Below, in pieces: positions 1 to 8,039 of a DNA stretch of 44,684 nucleotides. Position numbers and translations under genes: made by a program. Position 1 is the stretch's first letter. The number at the start of each line of letters is the position of its first letter. The notes beneath the pieces were generated by a model. It did not search any database. It was not told where the DNA came from and saw nothing but the letters and a program-made list of their open reading frames with translations. Source of the DNA: Candidatus Scalindua sp. (GTDB lineage Bacteria > Planctomycetota > Brocadiia > Brocadiales > Scalinduaceae); contig JABHIW010000073.1 in the NCBI GenBank assembly GCA_018670825.1, positions 1 to 44,684 on the forward strand, read 5' to 3'.

Positions 1-236
1 ATAAGCGGTTTAATTGCGTCAAGATTATCGATGTTCTTGGCATATTCTATAATTGAACCAATAAATGCTCGCGGTTGTGTACCTTTACGCAGATGGTCCC
101 GGTTGAAAAAGATTTTCATCGAAGGATTACGAGTGAACAGTAACGGATAAATCTTCTTTGTCAACTCTGCTTCATTTTTCTCAATTATCGGTACCGTCGC
201 TTTAATGATTTCTTTTGTCTCGTTGGTAAGACTCAT
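1..236 (-). CDS. hmp: Flavohemoglobin / globin-domain protein, N-terminal part (cut by window edge)
   Basis: Reading leftwards from the ATG at 234-236, the frame stays open to the window edge and gives about 78 residues. They resemble the start of bacterial flavohemoglobins: MSLTNETKEIIKATVPIIEK, then a segment ending PLLFTRNPSMKIFFNRDH, then AFIGSIIEYAKNIDNL, which corresponds to helices A-C/E of the globin fold. Full-length Hmp (about 400 residues) adds FAD and NAD(P)H domains and converts nitric oxide to nitrate in the cytoplasm. Only the globin start is visible, so a single-domain globin is equally possible. No strong Shine-Dalgarno precedes the ATG. The next gene to the right, on the same strand, ends 49 bp away. 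Confidence 0.75.
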   Translation of the reverse strand, partial: MSLTNETKEIIKATVPIIEKNEAELTKKIYPLLFTRNPSMKIFFNRDHLRKGTQPRAFIGSIIEYAKNIDNLDAIKPL

Positions 237-284
237 ATTAACTTTCTAAGATAAGTGCTTGTTTTATGTATTAAGAAGTTTTTA

Positions 285-1565
285 TCAATTTTTTTTTGAT
301 TCAAAGAATGTTACATCTACCGTCATCTCTTCTTTCCCGCGCAATATTTCTATCTGGCAGGTATCTCCGGCCTTTTTCTGGCGGACTTTGTAGATTACAT
401 CAAATACCCTGTTGATCGACTCACCGTCCATTGACAGGATAATATCCCCTGCCTGCAGACCCGCCTTGCCGGCAGGACTATCCTCCCGGACGCTATCCAT
501 AACAACCTTATATTTCCGGTCTTTTTCGTTTTCTTCTTTCTTCTTCTCTTCTGTTTCGTCTTCCGGCAGGTTTCGAATCATCACTCCCAGTACCACTTTT
601 GTTTTCTTCGGTTCGGGTAACTGAACAACTTTCACATAATCAGCGGGCTGAAGGGGTATATCTCCTGCGAACAGTGGATGGTCATTTTCCGGATTAAGAG
701 TCCTCTTCTCGTATGTTTCAATAGTTAGATAAGGGAGATGGTTACTTCGGTATACTCTCTTTGGAACACCAAAATGATAGATGATATGGCCACCTCCTAC
801 GAATACCAGAAATTTTTTGCCTTTTGCCTGTGGAGATGATAGGTACTTGCTTATACTGTCTGCCATAACATCTTCCCAGGTACACTGAACCTGGTAAAAC
901 TTTTCGAAGAGACCACTCATGTCGATATCACCATGGCCATGGCTCATTAAAATCCTTTCAAGATATTTTCTGTGGTAGACATCAGTAGTATCTATTTCAG
1001 GCAGTGTTTCTTTCTCCTCATCACTCAGACCTTCAATTCCCTTTTTTCTTATTGTTTTACCGAATTTTTTTGTAATGTTCATCGCTACTACCGGGATCTT
1101 ATTGTCACGTATGAAGTCCATAATTTCTTTATAATGATTATAGTCATAGCCCCATTCGTAATCCCAGTCCGTTGAATATAATAGCTCCTTCTCACTGATC
1201 TCTCCGTTTGTCCATTTATCCAGAATTTCCTGATGTGGTCTCTTAAACATCTCCATGCCAATCGCCAAATCACCATTGCTTCTCTTATAAAATTCCTTCA
1301 GTACCTGCAGTTCTAATTCATGAGATTCCTTGTTTGAATGGACCTCACCTACATAGATTATCCTTGCACCGTCAAAAGAATCAGCAAGTTGTGAAAACGT
1401 TATCTTCTCACCTGTTGCAACATGAACAATATCTCCTTCGCTGATTTCAGCAGGAAAATTCCTTAACCTGTCTGTTTTTACTGTATTTACCGTATTTGCA
1501 ACTGAATGGCAACCCATGCTAATCACAATAATTACGGTTAAAAATAATAGTTTTTTATTTAACAT
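285..1565 (-). CDS. ChaN-family lipoprotein with C-terminal PDZ domain
   Basis: 426 residues. The N-terminus is a lipoprotein signal with lipobox SMGC (Cys19). Residues about 45-290 form a ChaN/DUF399 haem-binding domain: IIYVGEVHSNKESHELE, a Glu-rich IGMEMFKRPHQ segment, the SHGHGDIDMS stretch and FVGGGHIIYHFG. After a charged linker (EEKKKEENEKDRK), residues about 345-420 form a PDZ domain (DSPAGKAGLQAGDIILSMDG). ChaN proteins are membrane-anchored and implicated in haem/iron handling; E. coli ChaN lacks the PDZ part. The PDZ fusion suggests the protein binds peptide termini or a partner in the periplasm. It probably ends a leftward transcript and is divergent from the small gene at 1734. 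Confidence 0.85.
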   Translation of the reverse strand: MLNKKLLFLTVIIVISMGCHSVANTVNTVKTDRLRNFPAEISEGDIVHVATGEKITFSQLADSFDGARIIYVGEVHSNKESHELELQVLKEFYKRSNGDLAIGMEMFKRPHQEILDKWTNGEISEKELLYSTDWDYEWGYDYNHYKEIMDFIRDNKIPVVAMNITKKFGKTIRKKGIEGLSDEEKETLPEIDTTDVYHRKYLERILMSHGHGDIDMSGLFEKFYQVQCTWEDVMADSISKYLSSPQAKGKKFLVFVGGGHIIYHFGVPKRVYRSNHLPYLTIETYEKRTLNPENDHPLFAGDIPLQPADYVKVVQLPEPKKTKVVLGVMIRNLPEDETEEKKKEENEKDRKYKVVMDSVREDSPAGKAGLQAGDIILSMDGESINRVFDVIYKVRQKKAGDTCQIEILRGKEEMTVDVTFFESKKN

Positions 1566-1733
1566 TGGTTTTAATAAATGGTTCTAAATATAGAATCTCA
1601 CGGGTAAAACTATCGTACATTTTACATAATTTAATTATTGATAGGAAGCTAATAAAGTATAAAATACCATTTGTACGTAGAAAAATCGGTTGTCCTGTTT
1701 TTAAAGGTTTAGACAAAGGAAGGAGTAGCTTAA

Positions 1734-1949
1734 ATGAAGAGGTGTAGTTTATCTGATTTTATGGAAATAATCACCCCCTGGCTCTCCAGTGAGTATCTCC
1801 GGAGAGTTTATAAGGATGATAAAGGCCATATTCTATTAGAGTTCAGGGATGGAGTAAAAGACGTTTACCAGATTGAAGACTGTACAGAAGAACAGTTAAC
1901 GGAGGTGCTTGAGGGTTTCAAAGAAAAAGGTATCCGGGTAGAAGAGTAA
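1734..1949 (+). CDS. Small hypothetical protein (71 aa)
   Basis: Not recognised. The ATG at 1734 has a strong Shine-Dalgarno, AAGGAAGGAG at about 1716-1724, which favours this frame over the overlapping upstream frame. The product is acidic and soluble, with no signal peptide or membrane segment. The middle is a beta-like stretch (GHILLEFRDGVKDVYQIEDC) followed by a helix (EEQLTEVLEGFKEKGI), which resembles a small binding or regulatory fold. It stands alone between two leftward genes, divergent from the ChaN gene and convergent with the SDR gene at 2006. Confidence 0.6.
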   Translation: MKRCSLSDFMEIITPWLSSEYLRRVYKDDKGHILLEFRDGVKDVYQIEDCTEEQLTEVLEGFKEKGIRVEE

Positions 1950-2005
1950 ATTATGTTACATAGAAACACTCATAATCCTTTAGGAAAGATGCAGGGTTGT
2001 TCATA

Positions 2006-2953
2006 TTATTTTATTTTTTCTGAAACTGCAATCTGAACAGCTTCCTTGAATGGAGTCCTTTTTATGGGGACATATTCAGTAATACTGTCATCCAGGCATA
2101 TAACCTCATTTTTTAACCCTTCTATGAGTGGATGTGCTATACCGGATGGTATGGGTGTTACCAGGTCGACCCAGTAGGCGGCAAGGTGAGGTGATAACAC
2201 CGGTGCACGAAAAATAATCCTTCTGGGGATTCCTACTGCTTCTGTGTATTGCTGCATCATCTCCCGGTAAGTCAGAACTTCTGGGCCGCCAATATCAAAT
2301 TGTTTTCCTGCTGTGTCCGGTTTTAGTAAACATTCTGTAAGATATGCCAGGACATCACCTACTGCAATCGGTTGAATTCTTGTATCTATCCACTTCGGGC
2401 ATATCATAACAGGCAGCCGTTCCACAAGATATTTCAACATGATAAATGATGCGCTTCCTGCCCCTATAATTATAGCCGCGCGAAGAACTGTAGCAAGTGG
2501 TATACCCGAAGAAAGTACTTCGGCAACCTCTTCTCTGCTTCTCAGATGTTCTGATAGATCTTTTCCTGTCTCTCCAAGCCCGCCAAGGTAAATTACTCTC
2601 TTGATTCCTGATTCATTTGCTGACGAGATAAAGTTTTTTGCAGCATCTTTATCCATTTTTGCAAATTCAGTATTTTTAAACATACTCTTACCGCCCATGG
2701 AGTGAACGAGATAATATGCGGTGTGAATTCCACTGACTGCTTCCTTGAGTCCATCTCCACTGACAATATCGCCCTGTACAATCTCAATATTTTTGTTTTT
2801 CAGAATAGCATCAGGTACTTTTGACGGATTACGAACAAGCAGTCTGAGTTTGATATTTCTCCCCGTGAGTTCAGCAACAAGCCTTTTTCCTATAAAGCCG
2901 GTTCCCCCGAGAATCAATACTCTATCATCAGGCTTCAGTTCTAGGCTATCCAT
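2006..2953 (-). CDS. Atypical SDR / NmrA-like NAD(P)-binding protein
   Basis: 315 residues. A Rossmann nucleotide site lies near the N-terminus (LILGGTGFIGKRLVAEL, G-x-x-G-x-x-G), followed by RLLVRNPSKV, typical of NAD(P)-binding atypical SDRs (NDUFA9/YbjT/NmrA type). YLGGLGETGKDLSEHL sits where YbjT-like proteins keep their sugar-epimerase-like segment, and a canonical YxxxK is not evident. The C-terminal half carries the substrate lobe (IQPIAVGDVLAYLTE, FDIGGPEVLTYREMM). AGGAGAAGA directly precedes the ATG. The physiological substrate cannot be read from sequence. The protein is cytoplasmic and appears monocistronic. Confidence 0.8.
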   Translation of the reverse strand: MDSLELKPDDRVLILGGTGFIGKRLVAELTGRNIKLRLLVRNPSKVPDAILKNKNIEIVQGDIVSGDGLKEAVSGIHTAYYLVHSMGGKSMFKNTEFAKMDKDAAKNFISSANESGIKRVIYLGGLGETGKDLSEHLRSREEVAEVLSSGIPLATVLRAAIIIGAGSASFIMLKYLVERLPVMICPKWIDTRIQPIAVGDVLAYLTECLLKPDTAGKQFDIGGPEVLTYREMMQQYTEAVGIPRRIIFRAPVLSPHLAAYWVDLVTPIPSGIAHPLIEGLKNEVICLDDSITEYVPIKRTPFKEAVQIAVSEKIK

Positions 2954-3042
2954 TCTTCTCCTGTCCGTGCGTGAATATAAACGTGTTAAAAATATTTTGT
3001 TTTTATGCGTTGGCCGGGTTTCCCCGCTTTAATAGTGAGGTT

Positions 3043-3085
3043 GTCAGCCCGGATGAACCCGTTCTGACGGGGGCAGGTTACCCGA
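3043..3085. repeat. Dispersed GC-rich hairpin repeat, copy 1
   Basis: Intergenic GC-rich element with the core CAGCCCGGATGAACCCGTTC and a hairpin GTCAG (3043-3047) / CTGAC (3064-3068), followed by a GGGGCAGGT-like tail. Related elements occur at 6676, 23045 and 32225. All lie between genes and differ clearly in composition from the surrounding AT-rich spacers. Confidence 0.5.
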
Positions 3086-3241
3086 CGTAATGACGCCTTC
3101 TTCCACAAGAAGAGAAATCCTTATTTTATACTTCTCATATATTAAATGAAATTCCCTTCTGCCTCTATATTACCAGATGGGGAGGGGGTGAGGATTAACT
3201 CTTTCCTACAGACAATCTCTACTAATAATTAATTCAAGTTA

Positions 3242-3937
3242 TCATCTAAAAGGAGTCTCCACTTCTTCTGAAAAATTAACAGTCTCATCCCTTACAGATT
3301 CAGGCAATATGTCAAGTTTGGATGATAATAGATATTGATGGGTAACATTCCAGTCAGGAATTTGTGAGATACTTAGCTCAGGTTTAAGTGAAGAAGGCAT
3401 CAATTTGCCTGCGTAAGGGTAGCCATAGGTGGATACGTATGCAATTTTGGATGTTATATTTTGTTGAAGGCTTACCTGGACTGTACCAAAATTGACAACG
3501 GTATCAGAAACATCAACATTTATCCCGGAGCCTTGATGTACAGGGAAAAGGAGATGCCCATTAAGTTTATTATACTTAATCCTTGAAATGTGATATTGGC
3601 CTTCATCTACAGGTATGTATACATATCCGTTTTCATCAGGCTGAAACATTCTGAACGTTTCAGACTCTCTTTCTTTAAAAAATACGTTAAAACCTTTACC
3701 ATTTTTGATGTGTACATCGTCGTTAAAGAAAACAAATCTACCGGTAAGTAATTTGTTACCATTTAGTTCTCCGGCAGATTTAACATTGTATGCTGTTGTA
3801 CCGCAACCAAACAGGAGAGTTGTCAGCATCAGCACCACCAATATTTTCCCCGGACAAAAGGTGCCGATGGCTTTACTTAGAGAAACAGTGTTTGGGCTTC
3901 TTTTCTTACTATAACAAAAAATAATATTATGCTTCAT
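3242..3937 (-). CDS. Hypothetical lipoprotein
   Basis: 231 residues, not recognised. A hydrophobic segment ending in lipobox LLFGC (Cys about 45) is preceded by roughly 30 residues without signal character. The true start may therefore be internal, for example the TTG/GTG codons just before VVLMLTTLLFGC, which follow a GGGG-rich stretch. The mature part is beta-rich (FNVFFKERESETFRMF, YVYIPVDEGQYHISRIKY) and looks like a small DUF-type beta-sandwich beginning with a GRFVFFNDDV segment. No catalytic motif is visible. It is probably exported and anchored to a membrane, standing alone on the minus strand. Confidence 0.6.
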   Translation of the reverse strand: MKHNIIFCYSKKRSPNTVSLSKAIGTFCPGKILVVLMLTTLLFGCGTTAYNVKSAGELNGNKLLTGRFVFFNDDVHIKNGKGFNVFFKERESETFRMFQPDENGYVYIPVDEGQYHISRIKYNKLNGHLLFPVHQGSGINVDVSDTVVNFGTVQVSLQQNITSKIAYVSTYGYPYAGKLMPSSLKPELSISQIPDWNVTHQYLLSSKLDILPESVRDETVNFSEEVETPFR

Positions 3938-4295
3938 AGCCTATTTAATTTACACATACTGCTGGTAGCTTGCCATTGTTCAACCAAAAGAATATTGATT
4001 AACTCTAAAGATTGCGTACTTTCATTATTATATTTTTTTTTTGAAAAATTGTATATGTATTTATTCCAAAAAATTAATTATTACCGCAAAAAAATCTTTT
4101 ACCTCTGAGTGTGTAGTGTTGTGAGTGAAAACGGAGGGTGGTATGCAGGAAGTTTCAGAAATGAGTTATTCTGATAACTGAGTTTTCTGTATATATATCG
4201 GCTTTCCCTGCTATTATTTGGCGAAATTTAGCAGAATATTAATTGATAATCCCTGGCGCAAGGAGCTTCATAAATGTGATAAGCTGATTAGTTTG
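3938..4295. other. Gene-free AT-rich spacer
   Basis: 358 bp between two leftward genes. It holds A/T runs (for example 4026-4040) and only a 12-codon open frame at about 4143. I see no RNA gene, convincing terminator or repeat here; it presumably carries the promoter of the lipoprotein gene ending at 3242. Confidence 0.5.
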
Positions 4296-4658
4296 TTATC
4301 TCAAATTCTTAATCTTATTTATGGCTTCTTCATGGATTTCATCGAAAGCCGAATCTGTTTTTTTTAACACCTCTGGTGATGTTATTTGCTCTTTTAGCTT
4401 CTCTTTAAAATCACTATGTACAGATGTTATTTCCATAATTCCTTCGATTTTTTTTTGACTCTTTTCTACTACTGTCTCAATTTCTATCTTATTCACGTGG
4501 CTTTCACTGCGTTTTCTGGCTTCATGCAACATGGTATCGTTTATAATGCTCTTAGCCACTTTCTTGCCTTGTCTGGTCAGGTATGGAGACTTCTTGATAT
4601 TTGTTATTGCAAGTTCACTATTATCAACATTGTCAACTTTGTCTATTTCATTTGACAT
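4296..4658 (-). CDS. Hypothetical helical protein (120 aa)
   Basis: Not recognised. The protein is highly charged and helical, with a Lys/Glu-rich central region (VNKIEIETVVEKSQKKIEG) and no signal peptide or membrane segment, consistent with a cytoplasmic coiled-coil. A GAGGGGGG Shine-Dalgarno lies just upstream of the ATG. The even smaller basic frame at 4685-4813 ends 26 bp before this start on the same strand, so the two may form a bicistronic unit. Nothing in the sequence indicates a function. Confidence 0.5.
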   Translation of the reverse strand: MSNEIDKVDNVDNSELAITNIKKSPYLTRQGKKVAKSIINDTMLHEARKRSESHVNKIEIETVVEKSQKKIEGIMEITSVHSDFKEKLKEQITSPEVLKKTDSAFDEIHEEAINKIKNLR

Positions 4659-4684
4659 GTCAGTTCCCCCCTCATTCTATTTTT

Positions 4685-4813
4685 TTAAATAACTGATCTT
4701 TTTTTCTTCAGCTGTAATATCTTAGTATCCAATTTTTTGGCAGCTTCTAGAGCCTTTTTATATTTTCTTATATTTCGTTTTAATTCCTTAGCAATTTGTT
4801 TTTGGATATCCAT
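4685..4813 (-). CDS. Small basic helical peptide (42 aa), candidate gene
   Basis: Starting at the ATG at 4811-4813, this frame reads MDIQKQIAKELKRN, continues as an almost purely Lys/Leu/Ala helix and ends KKKRSVI. A weak GGGAAAG lies about 8 nt upstream. It is in the same direction as, and 26 bp ahead of, the 120-residue helical protein. Helix-forming composition and spacing favour a real small gene or a short upstream partner, but low-complexity Lys-rich frames arise easily in AT-rich DNA. Confidence 0.4.
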   Translation of the reverse strand: MDIQKQIAKELKRNIRKYKKALEAAKKLDTKILQLKKKRSVI

Positions 4814-5080
4814 ATATATTCTTTCCCAATCCGGAAATCACATTTACCATTATAACTTGAGCAGTTTTTTAACCATAAAGATTGTAAGTACAATATAATA
4901 GTATACATAACACTATTAATGTCAAGAATTATTACCTTCGAATCTGAGGAAACCGGGGAATTCTGAAATCATTATTAATGGGCAAAAAGAACTACGAAAA
5001 GAATTTTTTCATAGCGGTATAAACTATCTACCAAATCTGGTTGATACTTTTAGATGAAAATTGGTCCTTGATTATTGAAA

Positions 5081-5935
5081 TCAAGAGTTATTGAATTCAG
5101 CTATTAATTGCGGATATCCTTCTTTGTATGTTGGATATTGAAAACGGTATCCCAGCTCCTTTAATCGCTTATTACAGCACCTTTTGTTTTGAGTAGCATC
5201 CTTATCTACCTGTTTGATTTCAGGTGGCTTGCACTTAAGTTTTTTTGCCAGCCAGGAAACCACATCCCACATTGGAGCAGATCCATCATCACTTGCTAAA
5301 TAGTGAGTATACAACTTATTGCCGTCCACTCTTTTTTCGAATAAAAACATCAGTACACCGATGCAGTCTTCTTTGTGGATTCTGTTGGTATAATAAGGGG
5401 GCTTAAATTGTATCGGGCCGCTTTTCCCGGCTAAGCTTAACATCCGTCTACGTCCCGGACCATATATCCCGGAGAAACGTACTATCAGGTTATTCTTGTT
5501 TTCAGCCAGAACACTCTGTTCCGATAACAGTTGTAACTGCCCATTAAACTTCCTCGGTACCGTTAACGAGTCCTCATCAACCCACTTCCCATCTACCTGG
5601 CCATAGACGCTGGTAGAGGAGACTGATATCCAGTGTGGACTATGTTGATTCATTGAAAGCTTATGTAATAGATTATTCAACCCAACTTCATAAATTTCTC
5701 TGTAAGCGTTTAAATCGTGTAGCTTTGGTGCAGCCATAAAAAATACCTGATCGAAATCGGTATCTAAATCTGCCAATTCAGCCGGGTTTGTTAAGTCCGC
5801 CGCAATGAAACGAATACCCATTTCTTCAATAGGGGGGTGACGTCTCAATCCGACTACATAGTGTCCTTTTTCACTTAAAGCTTTGCCAAGACCTGTTCCG
5901 ATATCTCCGCAGCCTGCGATTAATATTTTTGCCAT
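5081..5935 (-). CDS. YeeZ-like NAD(P)-dependent epimerase/dehydratase (SDR) family protein
   Basis: 284 residues with an N-terminal Rossmann motif (KILIAGCGDIGTGLGKAL). The body matches YeeZ-type extended SDRs: DFDQVFFMAAPK, WISVSSTSVYGQVDGKWVDE (Ser/Tyr region), LIVRFSGIYGPGRRRML and a late RIHKEDCIGVLMFLFE. YeeZ-like proteins are soluble oxidoreductase-like proteins of uncertain substrate. The classical YxxxK is replaced, which is usual in this subgroup. wrbA follows on the same strand 45 bp upstream, so the two may be co-transcribed. Confidence 0.8.
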   Translation of the reverse strand: MAKILIAGCGDIGTGLGKALSEKGHYVVGLRRHPPIEEMGIRFIAADLTNPAELADLDTDFDQVFFMAAPKLHDLNAYREIYEVGLNNLLHKLSMNQHSPHWISVSSTSVYGQVDGKWVDEDSLTVPRKFNGQLQLLSEQSVLAENKNNLIVRFSGIYGPGRRRMLSLAGKSGPIQFKPPYYTNRIHKEDCIGVLMFLFEKRVDGNKLYTHYLASDDGSAPMWDVVSWLAKKLKCKPPEIKQVDKDATQNKRCCNKRLKELGYRFQYPTYKEGYPQLIAEFNNS

Positions 5936-5980
5936 TTAGACTCCAGATACATAAATCACACATTCTATAATTTGAATTGC

Positions 5981-6592
5981 TTATGCCGTCAGCTTCCTGG
6001 ATATTTTTGCGACGTGTTCACCCTGGAAGCGAGCTCCGGCCAGCTCACTATCAGCTGGCGAACGGCTTCCATCACTGCTGGCTATAGTTGAAGCTCCATA
6101 GGGCGAGCAACCGGTAATCTCTCCCATTGCCATCTGCCCTTTAAAAGTATAGGGTAGTCCAACGATCACCATTCCCTGATGCAGCAGTGTTGTATGAAAG
6201 CTTAATATTGTAGACTCCTGTCCTCCGTGCTGTGTATTCGTACTAACGAAAACACTTCCAACCTTTCCAACAAGGGCACCGCTCATCCATAACTGTCCTG
6301 TGGAATCAAGGAACTGCCGCATCTGTCCGCACATATTTCCGAAACGCGTTGGAGTTCCGAAGACAATGGCATCCGCTTCTGCCAGCTCGTCTGTAGTGCA
6401 GATCGGTATATGAGACTGCTTTTCCTGCGCATTTACCGCTCCCATTTTCTCCAGGACCTCCGGGGACAATGTTTCCGGTACGCGCCTGAGGTCAGCCTCT
6501 ACACCTTCGACAGACCTCGCTCCTTCTGCGACTTCCTCTCCTAATCGATATACATGTCCATATAACGAGTAGTAAACTACAAGTACTTTCAT
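5981..6592 (-). CDS. wrbA: NAD(P)H:quinone oxidoreductase WrbA (flavodoxin-like)
   Basis: 203 residues, the normal length for WrbA. The FMN phosphate loop is at the N-terminus ([20 protein letters not shown]). [18 protein letters not shown] and [16 protein letters not shown] are diagnostic family blocks, and [14 protein letters not shown] lies near the C-terminus. WrbA is a tetrameric cytoplasmic flavoprotein that reduces quinones by two electrons and so limits semiquinone and superoxide formation. A good AGGAGG sits about 5 nt before the ATG. With MsrAB downstream and a globin upstream, the area looks devoted to redox protection. Confidence 0.95.
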   Translation of the reverse strand: MKVLVVYYSLYGHVYRLGEEVAEGARSVEGVEADLRRVPETLSPEVLEKMGAVNAQEKQSHIPICTTDELAEADAIVFGTPTRFGNMCGQMRQFLDSTGQLWMSGALVGKVGSVFVSTNTQHGGQESTILSFHTTLLHQGMVIVGLPYTFKGQMAMGEITGCSPYGASTIASSDGSRSPADSELAGARFQGEHVAKISRKLTA

Positions 6593-6675
6593 AATAGCCT
6601 CCTGTTCTTTAATTTAAAAAGTAATTATGACCTGAATTGAGTGGATTTGTGTCCGCCCGTACCGAACAGTACGTT

Positions 6676-6710
6676 CGCCAGCCCGACGATCATTCTGGCG
6701 GGGGCGGGTA
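6676..6710. repeat. Dispersed GC-rich hairpin repeat, copy 2
   Basis: Between wrbA and msrAB. Perfect hairpin CGCCAG (6676-6681) / CTGGCG (6695-6700) with loop CCCGACGATCATT, followed by GGGGCGGGT. The arrangement CAGCCCGA...TTCTG-CGGGGGC is shared with copy 1 at 3043 and the copy at 32225. Confidence 0.55.
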
Positions 6711-6809
6711 GCCGCATCCTTAAGGTTGCGTAACTTATGAGAAATCCATAGACACTTATCAGATCATGATAAACGCAGGCTAAAGCCTTCGGCTACTATT
6801 ACCAATATT

Positions 6810-7880
6810 TTATTTCTCAAAAAGCTTCCTATATTCACCATATCCCTCTTTTTCCAGGTTCTCTTCTGAAATGAAGCGGAGAGATGCGGAGTTCATACAG
6901 TAGCGGAGTCCTGTCGGATCAGGGCCGTCATCAAATAGATGCCCGAGGTGAGAATCCGCGTGTTTGCTTCTTACCTCTATTCTCTTCATAGAAAACTTTC
7001 TGTCTTCCACTTCCAAAAAATTGTCAGGTTCAAGCGGTTTAGTGAAACTTGGCCAACCAGTTCCGGAAGCAAACTTGTCGTGTGAGCTGAAAAGTGGCTC
7101 ACCGGAGACGATATCAACATAAATTCCCTCCTTTTTATTGTCCCAATATTCATTTTCGAATGGTCTTTCCGTACCGCTTTCCTGAGTTACTTTATATTGT
7201 AACGGATTCAGTTTTTTCAACAGTTCCTCATTGGTGGGTTTGTTAAATTTCTTACTATTACTACTATGTTCTGTTTCCATCTCTTTACCCCAAATCCTTT
7301 CCAGGAATTTATCACGACCAGATCCTCTTCTATACATCTTATACCGTAGTGGTCTCTTTTTATAAAAATCCTGATGATATTCTTCCGCTTTATAAAATGC
7401 AGTTGCCTTAATAATCGGTGTAACAATTTCTTCGTCGAATCTTCCTGATTTGTCCAATTGTTCTTTAGATTCCTCTGCCAGACGTTTTTGTACATCATTG
7501 TGATAGAAAATAGCCGTTCGGTATTGTAGACCCCGATCAACAAACTGGCCGTCCGGATCGGTTGGGTCTATCTGCCTCCAGAACATATTAAGCAGTTTTG
7601 AATAACTTATTTTTGCGGGATCATACGTTATCTGGATAGATTCAAGATGAAAGGTAGCTCCTGCAGAAACCTCTTCATACGTTGGATTCTTTTTACGCCC
7701 ACCGGTATATCCGGATAAAACTTCTGAAATGCCTTCCACTCCTTCGAAAGGGTGTTCCATACACCAGAAGCAACCTCCCGCAAACGTTGCATTCTCCTGT
7801 TTCGTTTCAGCAAACAGACTACACGGAATGAAAAGTAAAATAAGAATGAAAAGAAAATGTTTACGATATTTTACTGACAT
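6810..7880 (-). CDS. msrAB: Exported bifunctional methionine sulfoxide reductase MsrA-MsrB
   Basis: 356 residues. A Sec signal peptide (residues 1-24, ending SLFAE) is followed by an MsrA domain with the GGCFWC motif (35-40; catalytic Cys37) and, at about 215-356, an MsrB domain with [21 protein letters not shown] and [11 protein letters not shown] (catalytic Cys328). The usual CxxC zinc pairs of MsrB are absent, as in the zinc-free form. The fusion repairs both S- and R-epimers of methionine sulfoxide in exported proteins. An ACGGAGG Shine-Dalgarno is present. The upstream region carries a sequence block shared with the TPR gene (7926-7972). Confidence 0.95.
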   Translation of the reverse strand: MSVKYRKHFLFILILLFIPCSLFAETKQENATFAGGCFWCMEHPFEGVEGISEVLSGYTGGRKKNPTYEEVSAGATFHLESIQITYDPAKISYSKLLNMFWRQIDPTDPDGQFVDRGLQYRTAIFYHNDVQKRLAEESKEQLDKSGRFDEEIVTPIIKATAFYKAEEYHQDFYKKRPLRYKMYRRGSGRDKFLERIWGKEMETEHSSNSKKFNKPTNEELLKKLNPLQYKVTQESGTERPFENEYWDNKKEGIYVDIVSGEPLFSSHDKFASGTGWPSFTKPLEPDNFLEVEDRKFSMKRIEVRSKHADSHLGHLFDDGPDPTGLRYCMNSASLRFISEENLEKEGYGEYRKLFEK

Positions 7881-7925
7881 ATTTACCTCCGTAGTTTTGT
7901 TTCAATAGTTAGTATATCACTATAA

Positions 7926-7972
7926 TATCTTATTAATTACGTGTGAAAAAAAGTTTTTTTGATAAATATTCC
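7926..7972 (-). promoter_or_regulatory. Upstream block shared with the TPR gene (copy A)
   Basis: About 47 bp that match, with few changes, the block at 12425-12472: TATCTTATTAA, then ACGT, then A-run/T-run (GAAAAA-GTTTTTT), then ATAAATA-T-C. Both copies lie 45-60 bp upstream of leftward genes (msrAB and the TPR gene). Most likely it is a common promoter or regulator site; its strand is inferred from the genes it precedes. Confidence 0.4.
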
Positions 7973-7980
7973 TAAAGTTT

Positions 7981-8036
7981 GGAGTGCAGTAACCGTGTTA
8001 CTGCTTTATTATGCATCATCACGGATGATGCACTCC
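7981..8036. other. Structured 56-nt element folding as a three-way junction
   Basis: Starts three bases beyond the metA stop. The outer stem GGAGTG (7981-7986) / CACTCC (8031-8036) encloses two perfect hairpins: CAGTAAC-cgt-GTTACTG (7987-8003) and TGCATCAT-cacgg-ATGATGCA (8012-8032; the last two bases compete with the outer stem). No U-run follows on either strand, so it is not a standard terminator. It may be a 3'-end stabiliser, a small RNA or a mobile repeat. Confidence 0.5.
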
Positions 8037-8039
8037 ATA

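Noticed and set aside
1565-1747. 60-codon frame overlapping the start of the small gene at 1734
   Set aside because: It lies in the divergent promoter region, lacks a ribosome site and has random-looking, basic composition, while the 1734 frame has a strong Shine-Dalgarno.
4923-5057. 45-codon plus-strand stretch (NLRKPGNSEIIINGQKELRK)
   Set aside because: Looks slightly protein-like, but has no start codon or ribosome site and no recognisable relation; not enough to call a gene or remnant.
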